64,000 nucleotides of DNA from Rusavskia elegans (GCA_011316305.1 SAUG01000052.1:372001-436000), one strand, 5' to 3'; shown: positions 40,719 through 54,350, counted from the stretch's first letter. The notes: generated by a model not told the origin, from the sequence alone. Translations and numbers: made by a program.

Positions 40719-43605
40719 GAATCCAAGACGAACGAAAATCTCGTCTGCCAATCCAACCAGGAATCCACTGCAAGCGTCATCGGCTCCAGCCTAGAGTCGC
40801 GTCACCAGAGGATCCGCTGAGGATTCGTACCTGAGTAAAGGTGGCCATCCATTTGCTATGGGCTCATGCTCGTGGTAGCTGTGCTCGCGGTCACCCACCC
40901 TAGAGGTATGATTGGCATGGGTCCAGCGCATCTACGGCTTCATAAAAGGGATAACTATAATAGTAATGGGGAATCTGATCAGTTTCGTACTCTGAAACAG
41001 ACGAGCGAGTGCGGAGCTTCGATGGTGGGCTGATACACTATTAGCAGAATAGTGGTGTTGCAAGGAGCACGGAGCATGTGTCCGTGTCGAGTGCTGACAT
41101 GCATGCAATCCCAACGTCGTCCGTCAGGTACAAGTCCAGCCGACCGCTGCGCCATAAGGTAAGCTCGGAATCATGGACGGGGCACTTGACTGCGTCAGCC
41201 CTGCGCATGTTGGAGCCTGCATGCAGTTTCTTCCGGTGTGGCTTTCTCCCAACCCGAGGACTCAACCAGATTGAATGCAGGTCAGGTGGTAGCTGGAGTT
41301 GCACAGCTGCAAGGTCTGTCATCGATCATGGCCATGGAAAGTGGGAGCTGATGGACCTTCGAGCACTATTTCTGGGTGCCGCTGTCTTGCCAGCTTATTG
41401 TTTTTTTCATGTGATGGCATCAGCAGAGGCTTGGGAGTACGGTGTTGGTGCCTTGAGGGAGGACGAGGGGGGTACGGGCGGCGGGTGAAGGAACGGTTGG
41501 CGGTAAGCCGTTCTGGGCTACCTCACTCGGGCTACTACGGTAGCCTGTAGGCTAAACTCGTGCCCCACAGATTGCGAATCTTATTAGCCTGCTGTGTTAA
41601 CCTCATGTACCCCACAGTAGTACCTCCGTAGTGTTGGTGGAGTTGTCCGTACGGAGAACCACAGTGGTCATCATCCGAGGTGTCGCAAGAAGGGAGAGTC
41701 TCCTGTCCGTGAGCCATCAGAACACCTAGGCAAGTGATGATAACGACCGATATGCTAACCCAAGACGTCGACATCATTTGTTCCGCCATGCAGCAGGCCG
41801 GAATGCATGGATACCGTCCCGTGGATCGCGACATCGATGTCTACGCTGACGAGATCTTGATCATCGGGACCGGGTGCAGCACTGTGGATGTTGTGAGAGG
41901 CAAAGAACTCCTCGGCACATGTTAGCCATGCATGGACGAATATGTGAAAGGATTGGGGAAGCACTGAGACCAGTCTGACCTATGACATCGAGACATGATC
42001 ACACGCTGCTATCGTTGTCCTTTATTATTATTGTTGCCCCCTTCAAGGCTCTTCGCACAGCTCGGAGAAAGGACCCTGGCCCCCAAGGTTCGCATGGAAG
42101 CGCATTAAGATTCAAACGACATGCGCCTCCCCCCACACCAAATGACTGCAACAATTCCCCCATTCCGATTTCCCAAGACCCCTTGCCGGGAATTGCTTCC
42201 ACAGATCCGGATCCCGAAAGATGCACGCCTCAGCTGCACTCTGCCATACGATACGCCCGACAGAGCGTGTTCCCCACACCAACCGACGCATCTCTGCAGC
42301 TCCCCAAGCAAGCAGATCCCCGTCCTCCTGGTCTGTATGACTTTGACGTGGCCTCATCTGATATCGTGCTCGTAATTCCTGCTCCATTCAGCCAAGATCC
42401 AAGCCCCCTCCCCCCTGCCCTTCGGCGCTCTGATACCGCGTGCAGAGTCTGGGTATTGGTTTCTGTATTACCCGAAGGCCCGGGGCTCTGATTCACCAGC
42501 TGGGGTCCGGGATGGCCGTTTCGTGGAGTGGCACGCATGATCGCCTAGGTACACCCAACCCACGCGAGACCCACGGGCGATCAAAGTTGCGGTGTGGGGT
42601 GAAGTAGCAAACATGTCGGGACGTGTGGTGGTGCTGGTCGAATATCAGATAAAGCAAGCCGTGCCAGATGAAGCGGAGCTTTGCAACCTTTCTTGCTTCC
42701 TGTCCCCTCCCCAAGTCCCCCATCGTCAATCTCAGCAAGCGACCCGACTCCGAGACTGTCGTTAAATCGACACCGTCACCAGTCTCAGCACGAGTCACCT
42801 ACGACCGGATTAGGCGCAAGTCCGGCTTTGATCAGGCTGAAAACTCAAATCGGGGCAGACGATAAGGCGACGACGACTGTCCAATCCCCGTGGAGAACCG
42901 GGCCATCTGCACCTTCCACCTCCACACAGGCATATTATTACTATTATTGCTGTTCTCGAATCCACGTCAGACCCCAGCCCCAGCCGAGACACGTCGATCA
43001 GGTCCTGCTGTCAAGCTCAGTGATGCCTTCGGGCCAAGTCTTCTTGCACCCAGCAGCTGCAACATTGGTTTATTATTCCGAGAGGACCATCTAATCGGTG
43101 CCTAAAATAACCTGGACCGCACCCACGGAACCGGATTGACTCATCCAAGGCGTCGTCTCCACATAATCGACTCGAACCTAAAGTCTTTCTTTCCCCTTTC
43201 GACTACCCCAGATCCCCCCCTTCATCCGAAACGAGTCCCTTCAGCTCACCAATTCAACGCCTTCGACTGCCGGCTTCGCTTCCGCGACACGATACCTTTG
43301 CAAAGGGCCTCGTCCCTTGCAGCTGATCGTCCGAGGAAGCGAGATTAGTTCCCGATCAAACTCTCGTCGATAGCTCCTGTCACCGACGAAGAAATAAGAT
43401 CCACATTCCCCACGTTTCCTGGCTGCAGCTTTGTCTTCCCTTGCTACCGCCCTTCATCGATCTTCTGTGCACGGTACTTGCCCTTACCCGCAATTTCCGA
43501 GTGTCGAGATTGCAAGCTCTGAACACCATCCGGGGGTCTACTTAACCATTCCCACTTGGTGGAAAGCCTGCCAGCGGGCATTTCAGAGTAATCTCGAGCA
43601 AGCCA
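40719..43605. other. long upstream region of the CreA gene
   Basis: Nearly 2.9 kb without a supported gene. GC-rich around 42000-42500, where all frames are open by chance. Several GTGGGG/CCCCAC hexamers, which match the CreA consensus SYGGRG, are present: near 42130, 42273, 42596 and 43408. The last 450 bp are pyrimidine-rich, as expected of a long 5' leader. Confidence 0.55.
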
Positions 43606-44811
43606 ATGCTCAGATCTCAAAGTCTTCCAGAGCCGCAATCCGAAATGGCTGCCGTCAGTTCCATACCTCAACTATTGGCGAGCGGAATCCCCCCAGCACA
43701 GGAAGAAGAACGGCAGGATCTACCTCGACCCTACAAGTGCCCTCTGTGCGACAAAGCATTCCATCGACTCGAACACCAGACCAGGCATATCAGGACCCAT
43801 ACCGGAGAGAAGCCGCATGCTTGCCAGTACCCGGGCTGCACCAAACGATTTAGCCGGTCTGATGAACTCACAAGACATTCGAGGATACACAGCAACCCCA
43901 ATTCAAGACGAGCCAACAAATCTCACAACGTCGCCAACGTCGCCGCCATCGCAAGTTACGCCCAAGAACATTCAAATGCACTGATGATGCCACCTCCCAG
44001 GACGTGTATGACACAATCAGCCCCCACATCCAAAGTCAGCTCTCCAAACGTCTCTCCGCCCAATTCATACTCGCCATATTCGACCAACCCGCCTTCGAGT
44101 CTCGGTCCTTACGGGAGGACCAGCCCAAATGCACTGGGCCATAATCCCCTCGATATCAACCTTTTAGCGAGTGCTGCCTCTCAGGTGGAACGAGAAGATC
44201 AGATGCCAACGCATCAATCTGCCTCTCGCCATCACCACCACCACCATCACCACCATCATCCGTACATCATACACCCAAGCGCTTCTGGTAGCCGGTTGCC
44301 ATCATTGACCCAGTACGCTTATTCTCAATCGATGTCCCGGTCACGATCCCATGACGAAGACTATCAGTCTCATTTGCGGGCAAGGCGCTCGCGACCCAAT
44401 TCGCCTTTCTCCACAGCACCCTCTTCGCCTACCTTCGACTATGACTCCTTGTCGCCCACACCTGACCATACACCTCTTGCAACGCCGGCACATTCGCCAC
44501 GGCTCCGGCCATATGGTATCCATGACATGCATTTGCCCGGTATTCGACATTTGTCGTTGCAAGCACCGGCACTGCCGCCAATGGAGCCATCGACGGAGGG
44601 CGTATTCCCTTACGGGAGCCAGTCGAACCCGTCAAGCTACAGCGCCGGGCCTCGCATCAGCGAAATTATGAGCCAGTCGGATGGGACGCACCGAAAGCTA
44701 CCAGTGCCGCAGATACCTAAGGTTGCGGTGCAGGACATGCTGAATCCCGGGTCAGGATTCTCCAGTGGTAGTTCAAGCCAAGCTGGCGGAGATCTGGCGG
44801 AACGCTACTAA
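43606..44811 (+). CDS. creA: carbon catabolite repressor, Mig1/CreA-type C2H2 zinc-finger
   Basis: Single-exon protein of 401 aa; the ATG at 43645 (MAAVSS) is an alternative start. Two adjacent C2H2 fingers, Cys45-Cys48-His61-His65 and Cys73-Cys78-His91-His95, are joined by the THTGEKPH linker. The finger sequence [20 protein letters not shown] is nearly invariant in CreA, which binds SYGGRG and represses genes for alternative carbon sources when glucose is present. Basic [10 protein letters not shown] follows the fingers. A run of ten His (about 208-217) and Ser/Pro-rich disorder come next; the His tract is a common but variable CreA feature. The ending [20 protein letters not shown], then VAVQDMLN, is the conserved C-terminal repression region. 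The nuclear role is well established for the family. Confidence 0.95.
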   Translation: MLRSQSLPEPQSEMAAVSSIPQLLASGIPPAQEEERQDLPRPYKCPLCDKAFHRLEHQTRHIRTHTGEKPHACQYPGCTKRFSRSDELTRHSRIHSNPNSRRANKSHNVANVAAIASYAQEHSNALMMPPPRTCMTQSAPTSKVSSPNVSPPNSYSPYSTNPPSSLGPYGRTSPNALGHNPLDINLLASAASQVEREDQMPTHQSASRHHHHHHHHHHPYIIHPSASGSRLPSLTQYAYSQSMSRSRSHDEDYQSHLRARRSRPNSPFSTAPSSPTFDYDSLSPTPDHTPLATPAHSPRLRPYGIHDMHLPGIRHLSLQAPALPPMEPSTEGVFPYGSQSNPSSYSAGPRISEIMSQSDGTHRKLPVPQIPKVAVQDMLNPGSGFSSGSSSQAGGDLAERY

Positions 44812-46796
44812 AGGAGCCCTCCATCATGGTGGAAACAAGCGATCAGGCCAGGCACTGATCGAACGAGCAGTCTTCACTCTATTCTTCTTCACGATACACG
44901 ATTTTCATTGGTCTTTTAGATTATTCGAGCAAGCGAAGGGAAGGAAGGTCTAGGATGATATACTTGGAGGCACTACTTGGTTTATGCGTATACTCCTTAT
45001 AGAATACCCGGCTCGATCATGTCATTTCCTTATTCCGTATCCCATTATTTACTCCGCGAGGAGTGGCTGGTGCGAGAAGTTGAGAATCTCTGAGGATTTA
45101 CCACAGGCGTCAATAATCGCAGCGTGACGTGATTACGTCCTTTGAAGCAAATTCGATCCATTTCCTCACAGTAGTTGCAGACTCACCGCTTGTGTTACTA
45201 CCCAACAGCTGCCATAGGTAGCGAACGTGCTGCATCGGAAACGTAAAACGATCGATTAGCCTGCATCAAAGTACCCGCGGATGCCGATCCCCATGGGGAG
45301 GGACCCCCACAGCAGCACGGACTCCCTTTTCTCCCGCGAGAAAGGTCGAAGGATCGACGATCGGACATTTGGCTGGTCGATCATCGATTTTGCTGGGAAT
45401 ACATCATGCACAGATGATACCAGCTGCTGCTGATACAGGTTGTTTTGAATCCTACTTGCGATAACAGCACTGGACCAGATAATTCCCGAGCGCGTATTGA
45501 AGTGATGTTGTTGGGATGGGATGGATTGGGGCGGATGTTTGGAGTAGGGGTCAGGGCGGTTGGGTGTAGGTGATGGGGGGTGGGTTTGGCGCTTGGTTGG
45601 TTCTTGCCTCTTGGCTGGCGGATAGGGGGAGAATGGGGAGAGGAAGGGTCCCTTATCTTTTGGGGTGATGACGATGGGCTGAGATTAGGTAGGGGGTGAG
45701 GATATCGAGAGATGGAGCTGGATGCTTATCTCTTGTGTGCAGGCTGCAGGTTTGACATTGGTGCTTGGGGACACAGGTAGCATAAGCAGATTGAAGATCT
45801 GATCATCTGAACCTGGCTCGAGTGACGTCATGAACAACTGATGCTTGAGACGCTGCCTTCGATTATGTACTTATACTGCACAGTTGACGGGATCCAACGA
45901 CCGTGAAAGAGCAGCTATCTTAGGATTCGTCGCGGAAAGATCTCTCCGTGGTAAATGTCAATTTACCCCATCTTTGTTGTCGGATCAATTGATTGTTGTC
46001 TCCAGACTTGCAGCTCAGCAGTTTGCATTCAGATGGTAGATATTGTACAATCAGTCATCGCCGAGGACAACAGAGCTTCTCGCCACTCCCTGGAGTGGAA
46101 ACCATGGTTCAGATCGGTGACAGCCGGGTGCTGATCACGCCAGTTCCCGAGATCGGAGGCTAGACTGTGCCCTGGTTCAACCTTCGTGTTAGGGCTGATT
46201 TTCCATCGATGGAAGACCCTGAAGGCTGGAGAAATAGTCTTGTACAGTTGAAAATCATCTCGCTTTTCTCAACGTTCCACAGCAACTGATCGAGGTGAGA
46301 CCGCAGAGCCTCAGGCGATCCTTGGGCTCGACACTGCGACAAATGATGACGTCACTGTCAAAAAGAATGTGGGACTCGCGTGGCTACAGCCGCTAGTTCA
46401 GGGACCTCGATAATTCATCCAATCAAGATAAGCCAAGCTTCTCACCGCCCGTGGCAGAATCTTTTGTTGGGCCCCGCTATCCCCAAAAAAATCATCATCC
46501 TCAACCACCGATTCAACAGGCAAAATCAACTTGATTCTTCTCTTTCCGCCATCAATTCACTCCACAAATTCTCAGCGACCGAGGTACGACAGTCTGAGCC
46601 AGTACAATCAACCAACAATTCACCACTCATACACGTGCATGGTGTTAGGTGATACGCAAGCGCAACAAAAACCTCCGATTTCTCCCCACTAGCGTCATCA
46701 CATACTCAATATCATTTATAAACTTCTGCCAACCCCATCCTCCTTCTTCCCACCCCCGTCCTACCACCCATCTACCTTTTCGAACGACTGTCATCC
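44812..46796. other. intergenic region between creA and the desaturase gene
   Basis: About 2 kb. GTGGGG/CCCCAC-type hexamers recur (near 45290-45310 and 45540-45590). From 46380 to 46796 the DNA is rich in CA and pyrimidines, probably promoter and 5' leader of the desaturase gene. No further gene is seen. Confidence 0.5.
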
Positions 46797-48350
46797 ATGC
46801 CGTCGAATCAACCAGCCGCTGGCCATTTGGCCGTGCAGCCTCAGTACCTCTCTTCTCAGCCATCACCAGTAGCGAAAACTTCGGAACCCAACCGGAATAG
46901 AAATTATGATCCCAAGAAGATACATATCACAGACCAGGCCATGACAAAAGCCAACTGGTACCGTCATGTCAACTGGCTCAATGTCTTCCTCATCGTCGGC
47001 ATTCCGTACGTCTCCCATCCAATTTCCATCGTTGGTCTTTTCTGATATCTGTGCAGAATCTATGGCTGCGTTCAAGCTATCTGGACGCCCTTGTACTGGC
47101 AGACTGCCGTATGGGCTGTGCTATACTATTTCGCAACCGGCTTAGGGATCACGGCCGGGTACCATCGACTTTGGGCCCATACTTCATATTCCGCCACTGT
47201 ACCTCTCAGAATTTTCCTGGCCGCTGTTGGTGGAGGAGCCGTTGAGGGGAGCGTGAGGTGGTGGGCACGTGATCATCGAGCTCATCATCGCTATACGGAT
47301 ACCGAAAAGGATCCGTACTCCGTCCGAAAGGGTCTCCTCTACTCCCACGTAAGTTCTGACTCTTCAACAGGTTGCATTCCAACCCAAGGCTAACATCAAC
47401 CACAGTTCGGCTGGATGATTATGAAGCAAAACCCCAAGAGGATTGGACGCACAGACATCAGTGATTTGAATGAGGATCCAGTCGTTGTGTGGCAGCACCG
47501 CCACTACCTCAAAGTCGTCCTGTTCATGGGCCTAGTCTTCCCCATGTTGGTCTCTGGCCTCGGATGGGGTGATTGGGCAGGTGGCATCATCTACGCAGGC
47601 ATTCTCCGAATATTTTTCGTCCAGCAGGCCACCTTCTGCGTCAACTCTCTGGCCCATTGGCTTGGCGACCAACCCTTCGACGACCGCAATTCTCCTCGGG
47701 ACCATGTCATCACTGCCCTTGTCACTCTCGGCGAAGGCTATCACAACTTCCACCACGAATTCCCATCAGACTACCGCAATGCGATCGAATGGCATCAGTA
47801 CGATCCAACCAAATGGTCCATCTGGATGTGGAAGCAAATGGGCTTGGCATACGACCTGAAGCAATTCCGTCACAACGAGATCGAAAAAGGTCGTGTCCAG
47901 CAACTGCAGAAGAAGTTGGATCAAAAGCGCTCTCAACTCGATTGGGGCGTGCCGCTCGACTCGCTTCCAGTGATGGAATGGGATGACTATGTCGACCAAG
48001 CCAAGAACGGTCGCGGTCTTGTTGCTGTTGCTGGCGTTGTCCACGATGTCTCGGAATTCATCAAAGATCACCCAGGAGGGAAAGCCATGATCAGTTCGGG
48101 TATCGGCAAAGATGCGACAGCCATGTTCAACGGAGGTGTGTACATGCACTCCAACGCTGCTCACAACTTGCTCTCGACGATGAGAGTTGGTGTCGTCCGC
48201 GGTGGATGCGAGGTCGAGATCTGGAAGCGGGCACAGCGGGAGAACAAAGACATTCAGTATATCAAAGATGATCAGGGACAGAAGATCATCCGAGCGGGCA
48301 ACCAGCCTACGAAGATTTCGGAGCCGATTGCTACTGCTGGAGCAGCTTAG
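46797..48350 (+). CDS. OLE1: acyl-CoA delta-9 desaturase fused to cytochrome b5
   Basis: Introduces the 9-10 double bond into palmitoyl- and stearoyl-CoA in the ER membrane. Exons 46797-47005, 47057-47348 and 47406-48350, phases closed, 481 aa, the usual length. Three His boxes that bind the di-iron centre are present: HRLWAH (106-111), HRAHH (143-147) and HNFHH (280-284). Hydrophobic pairs lie at about 60-103 and 200-245. The C-terminal cytochrome b5 domain (about 355-450) has the heme signature HPGG near 389 and a second heme His in HSNAAHNLL. The product therefore carries its own electron donor, as in fungal Ole1/SdeA. The ATG at 46797 is preceded by a pyrimidine-rich leader. Confidence 0.96.
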
Positions 48351-49290
48351 CCAGTCTACTGGCTCACAAATTTTTACGACGATACGGCCGCCATTTGCGA
48401 TAGAAGGAAGTGTTTGGGACCAGGCGATGCTGGACGTTCAGCACGCAGTCGACCTCGCCCATGTGGTGTCCAGAGGCTACTGGACATTGCTGTTGTCTTT
48501 TCTAATCAATGATATGCAATTCAGCCAACATAGAATAGAAAACAATCAAGTACATAATTTCAGCAAATCCATAGATCTACCAGGGGTAGTGCACATGGAA
48601 TTGATCCATCGAGTGATCTAATTAGACAGTCTATTTACCACGTCGAGACATTATTCCAATGCTGTAAATATTCAGCGAACCCAATTATGAGCTTGACTCA
48701 TGGTATCCTCCGGACACCTGTCACTTCCTCAATTCCAGCAAGCCATTGGCTGTGGATTCCACGGTACCAACCAGGGTTCGCAGGGCATCCCTTTAAGCGA
48801 CAATGAGAAGACTAGTAGATCCAGGATTCCCTTATGATTCACTCCACATAATAATGCCACTTCTACGCAGGCTTGGAAACGTACCGTCGATGACCGCTTT
48901 TCATTCTCGCACACACTCTCTTTAATATCCAGCCAGCCGAGCAGGCAATTCGCCAATCAACATCACTCACACCTCCGTGTCATCTCTGCACCAGCACCGC
49001 GTGTCATCCGCATCGACACCAGTTTCCATCGCTGGCATAGCACGCAGCACCTTGTGCCCCCACTGATGGCGCCATTCCTCGTGCCATCTACTCTCCGCAC
49101 CGAAGAAGACAGAACATCATGTGCATACTCGCTTCCCAGACCCTACATATTGACCTTCTTCGTGCTGACTTGATCATTACGTAGGTCACTGTCCCTTGGA
49201 GACGAGTCGGCAATCGAATTACAAGGGCTCCTACGGGTAGGCGCTGTGCAACACGAAGGTCTTTGACGGATTTCGTGCGGGGAATTGAAG
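48351..49290. other. intergenic, no gene seen
   Basis: 3' flank of the desaturase gene and promoter of the MFS gene. Only unsupported short frames. Confidence 0.55.
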
Positions 49291-50980
49291 ATGACTGATT
49301 TGAAGCCGGATGTCAAGGATGAACCCGAATTCATAGACACCAACAGTTTGGACGATACCAAGACCACGCCCGTCCTGGATCAAGGCAGCGTGGATCCGGT
49401 CTACCAGGCCAAGGCTCATGTGCTTAACAATGCTATCCAGCAGATTGGTATGGGGAAGTATCAATGGGAGCTTGTAAGCCTCTCCTTCTCTCTGAGGTCG
49501 AGACTCTACCCAGTGTCAGGGTATCGAATCTGCAGCAGCGGTGGTCGTTTAAACAATCAATGATGGATGCGAGTATTCAAGAGCCTTGCTAATAACTGTG
49601 TGGATGTAGTTCATCCTCGTTGGCTTCGGTTGGGCCGCTGACAACATGTGGCCCATCATCACTTCCCTCATCCTTCCGGCCGTCGCTCTCGAATTCAATC
49701 AGTCGAAGCCACCTCTCCTCTCGTTAGCACAGAACATCGGACTATTGGCTGGAGCAATATTTTGGGGATTTGGGTGCGACATCTTCGGTCGTCGGTTGGC
49801 GTTCAATGCGACAATTGGAGTCACAGCGGTCTTTGGCTTGGTAGCTGCTGGATCCCCCAACTTCGCTGCTATCGGTTGCTTCGCCGCTTTGTGGTCAGTC
49901 GGCGTGGGCGGGAATCTGCCAGTCGACTCCGCGGTGTTTCTCGAATTCCTACCCGGAAGTCATCAATATCTACTCACCGTCCTGTCGATATTCTGGGCCT
50001 TCGCCCAGCTTCTCGCTACATTGGTCGCCTGGCCGCTCCTCGGTTACCGTACCTGCTCTGCAGAGCAAACCACCCCATGTACCAGGTCCCAGAACTTTGG
50101 ATGGCGATACTTCATGATCGCAATGGGTGGCTTTTCTATGATCTGCTTCATCCTCCGCTTCGTCTTCTTCACTCTCTATGAATCCCCCAAATTCCTCATG
50201 GGCAAAGGAAAGGACGCCGAAGCTGTGGCCGTTGTGCATAAAGTCGCCGTGAAGAACCGCAAGACCTCACCCCTCTCCATCGCCGACCTGGAAGTCCACA
50301 ACGTAGAAGGCCAGCAAGGCACCGACGCGGCGGCAGCGCTCAAACGTAAATTGGAAAAGATCAATCTCGAACATGTCCGGGCTCTCTTCCGAACACGTAA
50401 ACTCGCCTATTCCACTACCTTGATCATGTTCATCTGGGCCTTCATCGGCCTCGCCTTTCCCCTTTACAACGCCTTTATCCCGTACATCCTCAGCAGCAGG
50501 GGCGCCTCCTTCGGCGACGGCTCTACCTATATCACATATCGCAACTCCCTCATCATTGCCGTGCTCGGCATCCCCGGCGCCCTGCTCGGCGGCGTCCTTG
50601 TCGAAGTCCCCAAATTCGGCCGCAAGGGCGCCCTCGCTCTTGCCACGACTTTGACGGGAGTCTTTCTCTTCGGAAGTACGACGGCGAAGAACTCAAGCAG
50701 TCTGCTAGGATGGATCTGCGCGTACAATTTCATGAGTAATATCATGTATGCCGTGTTGTATGCCTATACACCGGAGATCTTTCCCACAAAGGATCGAGGG
50801 ACGGGGAATGCGTTGACGGCGAGTGCGAACCGGATATTTGGTGTTATGGCTCCTATCATTGTTATTTATGCAAATCTTGAGACGGCGGCGCCGGTGTATG
50901 TTAGTGGTGCGCTGTTCATTGCAGCCGGCGTGTTGGTATGTCTTTTACCCTTTGAGAGCCGGGGTAAGGCAAGTTTGTAG
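49291..50980 (+). CDS. MFS transporter (sugar-porter/SV2-like)
   Basis: Two exons, 49291-49473 and 49610-50980, 517 aa, phase 0 junction. The first 60 residues are hydrophilic; IGMGKYQWEL leads into TM1 (FILVGFGWAADNMWP). About twelve hydrophobic segments follow. MFS landmarks are GCDIFGRRLAF between TM2 and TM3 (the DxxGRR loop), the ESPKFL after TM6, a charged central loop (about 230-290) and the second-half loop EVPKFGRKGAL. The YTPEIFPTKDRGTGNA block after TM10 is typical of the sugar-porter/SV2-like branch. The substrate cannot be deduced: the branch includes carriers for phosphate, niacin, organic acids and sugars. Start: the ATG at 49291; the frame is also open from an upstream TTG, which is not used. 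Confidence 0.9.
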
Positions 50981-51916
50981 GTCTCATCTGACGGTATTTC
51001 TACTCTTTACTCTTATCTCTGGGTCTATCGTCCAAATTTCTTCCCATTATGGCCAGATTTTGCTATACCTGAAGATGCCGTTCGCCATGCGCGTTTGCTT
51101 TAATTGTCGTCTACTCTAAGACGATCTTGTCAGACATAGAAATCCGACCACCAAACAAGTCCTGGACACTCAATTGCTTCCGATGTGGAAATCATCAGCC
51201 TCACGATTCGTCAGCAGCCACAATCTTGACGCACGTACCAGACCAGGAAAGAGGCAGCAGATCTGTCGAACTCTATTTCTGGAATGGGAACGTGATCGAC
51301 TTCTGAGTCTCGCCAACTGCGATCGGTTGAAGCTTTGGTATATTCGTTGTTGGCCTTCTGGGAGGCTGGAAGGCTTAGATCACGATTCGGTTGGTATGTT
51401 ATGATCAGGGCATGTCCCCGAAAATCGGAACTTTAAAAGGCAGGTGTGACGCCTCTTTGCCTTGTTGACTGTTTTCCTGCATCAGGATCTTCATTTCATG
51501 TACTGCACTGACCTTGCTGCGCCCCGATCGAGACACATGAAACCATCCATCATTCAGTGACGCATTTGTCAAGCAGGTTTGGCGCTCGGGAAATTGACTT
51601 TCGCTTCCACACAAACATTTCCATTGGTGTCCAAGAATGCCTGTATTGTATGTCCAGCCGGAAGGGTCTGCAGTACCTGCAGCTCTACACGCTTGTATGG
51701 GGGCCATTTTCAGTTGCTCCGAAGCCTTTCGCGTAGCCTCAATCCATGAGAATCAGTCTGCCTGCAATTTTACGGCGCTGTCGCGAACAATGGAGATCAA
51801 GATGGGTCCCTACACATTTAAACAAGTCCGTCACGGTCCACAGTCCTCATTTCAAGTTAGAAGAGCCGCATATTGCTCTCGTCAGCGTTGTTTACGCCGC
51901 CAGGAGATCGCAAACA
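50981..51916. other. intergenic, no gene seen
   Basis: 3' flank of the MFS gene and promoter of the SAT4-type gene. Short frames on both strands around 51400-51970 have no motifs. Confidence 0.5.
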
Positions 51917-53295
51917 ATGGATCCTACGAAGATGCCTGCTATGCATCCTCCTCCTGGAGTATTGCCTGACTTCAATGCTCCCGATCCGTTGCACGCTGTC
52001 AACGTGTTTTCGATTATCTTCTGTCTTTCTCTATGTACGATCCTGCTTGTGATACAACTCTTCACGAAAAAGCTGTTGATGCACGGTCTTCTATTGGAAG
52101 ACTGTAAGTTCCTCTATCTCTACGTTCCCAGCTTCGTCCAGTGGTCGCTGATAATTTCATAGACGTAACCATACTTGGCTGGGTAAGTCAAGGACTGCTC
52201 GAGAATCACATGTGCTGATTAGGAGCCAGGTGGTATTTGTGCCATACTGTGGACTAGGCCTACAATTGATCTATGGCAATCGTGGCAACAAACACCAATG
52301 GGACGTTAGCATGGTACAGATGGTTGGATTCGCAAATGTGAGGATTCCACCCTGGCCCAGGATTCAGACGCTGATTGTCATACAGATTGCGAATATCGTC
52401 TGTATCATCTACGTGCTACTGATGCTTATCATAAAATCCGCCGTTCTCCTCCAATATCTCCGCATATTCGTACCCCGACGTAATAAAAGTTTCTACCTTG
52501 CATGGATCCTCATAGCAATCAACATCTTCTTCAACATCGGCTTAGCACTTGCCCTCGCCTTTCAGTGTATTCCACGCCGGAAGATATGGTCGCCGTGGCT
52601 GCCGGGACGTTGCATCAACGTAGGGGCAACGTTGATGATCTCTGCAGTCAGCAACACCGTGACGGACTTCGCGACCCTTTTATTGCCGATGTATACAATA
52701 TGGAACTTGCAGCTGCCATTGAAACGCAAGTTGGGAATATCAGCCGTGTTTACAATCGGGCTCTTGTAAGTTGCCTTTCCTCAATACTGCAACCATCACT
52801 AATTCGTCTTTCACCAGTGGCTGCGCCGCAAGCCTCGTACGGCTAGTATTCGCTTTCGAATTGATCAGGAGCGAAGACATGACATACCTGCTCGCTATAG
52901 AATATCATTGGGCGTAAGCATTACCCTGGTCACGAAATCTCCCTCAGCCTTGAACTTCCTCCAAGACTACTCCGAGAGGCTGATAGACATGTCTTCTTTC
53001 AATATATAGCCTCGCAGAAGTGACCAGCGGCATCGTCTGCTGCTGCCTCACATGCTTCCCCAAACTCTGCCGTCACTTGGCCGGTCAAGCGAAACGATCT
53101 TTGCGCCGCGTAACCAAAACGTCGTCCACTCAATCTCCTCATCACAGCGGAGAAGGGGCGAAAGCGATACCAGTGCAGGACAGGCAGGACCCTTATGTGG
53201 AGCTCGACGATTTGAAGACTTCGTCTACGGATTCCAGTGGTCGAGAGCAGTGGTGGATGAAGAAGTACCGGTCTGATCTGGAAAGAGGCGTCTAG
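51917..53295 (+). CDS. second SAT4/PTH11-type integral membrane protein
   Basis: Exons 51917-52103, 52163-52182, 52230-52337, 52386-52765, 52818-52913 and 53010-53295 give 358 aa with closed phases. The 48-nt segment 52338-52385 is an in-frame intron candidate (GTGAGG to CATACAG); if kept, the product would have 374 aa. SAT4 landmarks: helix 1 (VNVFSIIFCLSLCTILLVIQ), the LLLEDYVTILGW motif joined over the first intron, PYCGLGLQLIYG, YVLLMLIIKSAVLLQYLRIF, the FQCIPRRKIW/GRCINVG loop, NTVTDFATLLLPMYTIWNLQ, and KRKLGISAVFTIG. The cytoplasmic tail has CCCLTC followed by charged sequence. It is a distant relative of the 1.9-kb gene, not a tandem copy. The function of the family is mostly unknown. 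Confidence 0.85.
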
Positions 53296-54350
53296 TGCTT
53301 GGTTGTGAAGGGTTGGACAGGCGGATGTTCTGGGGGCGGGATTCTCCTGAAGGAGAATTTGGAAAAAGTCGATAGTGGTTGGATACCTGTATGTTGTGGC
53401 TGCTTTGGGTCTCTTGTTGTTGTTCGAATGGTATTTGTATACGTACGAGTGGGCGAAGTTGATCTTAATTGAAGCAAGCTGGCCAAGTATTCAACCACTT
53501 CTGGCTCACGCTCTCCCTTATTTCAGGTGAGATATGGACGGGATGTTGCACTTCTGTTGATGTGACCAGATGATATCGCCAAGCCGCCAAGGCTAAAACG
53601 GGTTATTTATGTTGTAAATGAATTCGAAAGTCGAAACTACAACGGCCCTGAACGGCGCAATTCGCGAACTCTTTACTGGATACTCATAGCCCTCGGAGCG
53701 AAGTCCCTTTATTGCAGTTTCCTAAAGCGTCCTTGCTTCTAGTTGATGATCTGAGCGAATTGATTGTAGCAGACGTATCGGATGACTGCTGTGTGTCTGG
53801 GCACACGGCTCCAATCACAGTATTACCACCTTAGCGACGACAAGACACTGTGTATGGATTAGGCCGGGATAGAGAATACCCTGAGGACTACTGCGCGCTT
53901 GGGTCCGGCAATGTAGGTCTGAGAGCATTGAACTGAAGCCATCAGAAAACGCAGAGCCACAGTCTGAGAGGAATATCGATATCACAATGGAGCCGAGGCT
54001 GGTTCTAGCACCAGGTGGACTTCTAAAGCTTTCGTATCTGAAGAATGATACGCGCGCAGAATACCGAGCGGCTCTCACGGAAATGCTCGCGGGCATGCAG
54101 CTTTCCCCTCAATGCCTGCAGCTCCCCGTCATCACCAGCTTAATTATAGTCTCGCAATGTGTCACTCGCCTTCTTTCATTCAAAGTCAACGCCAGGGCTC
54201 TTCAAGTCCTATGTTAATTCTTTTCTTACTCTACCAATGCTATCATATTATCCCTCCAATACGTTCGCTTGAGAGACCAATACTCTGATAGACCGGTCCA
54301 CCATTTCTTAGCATCGAGCACAAAGGGGCAAGAGAATCATAGGGCCTCTG
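53296..54350. other. intergenic, no gene seen
   Basis: Between the SAT4-type gene and the peroxidase gene. Only short motif-free frames. Confidence 0.5.
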
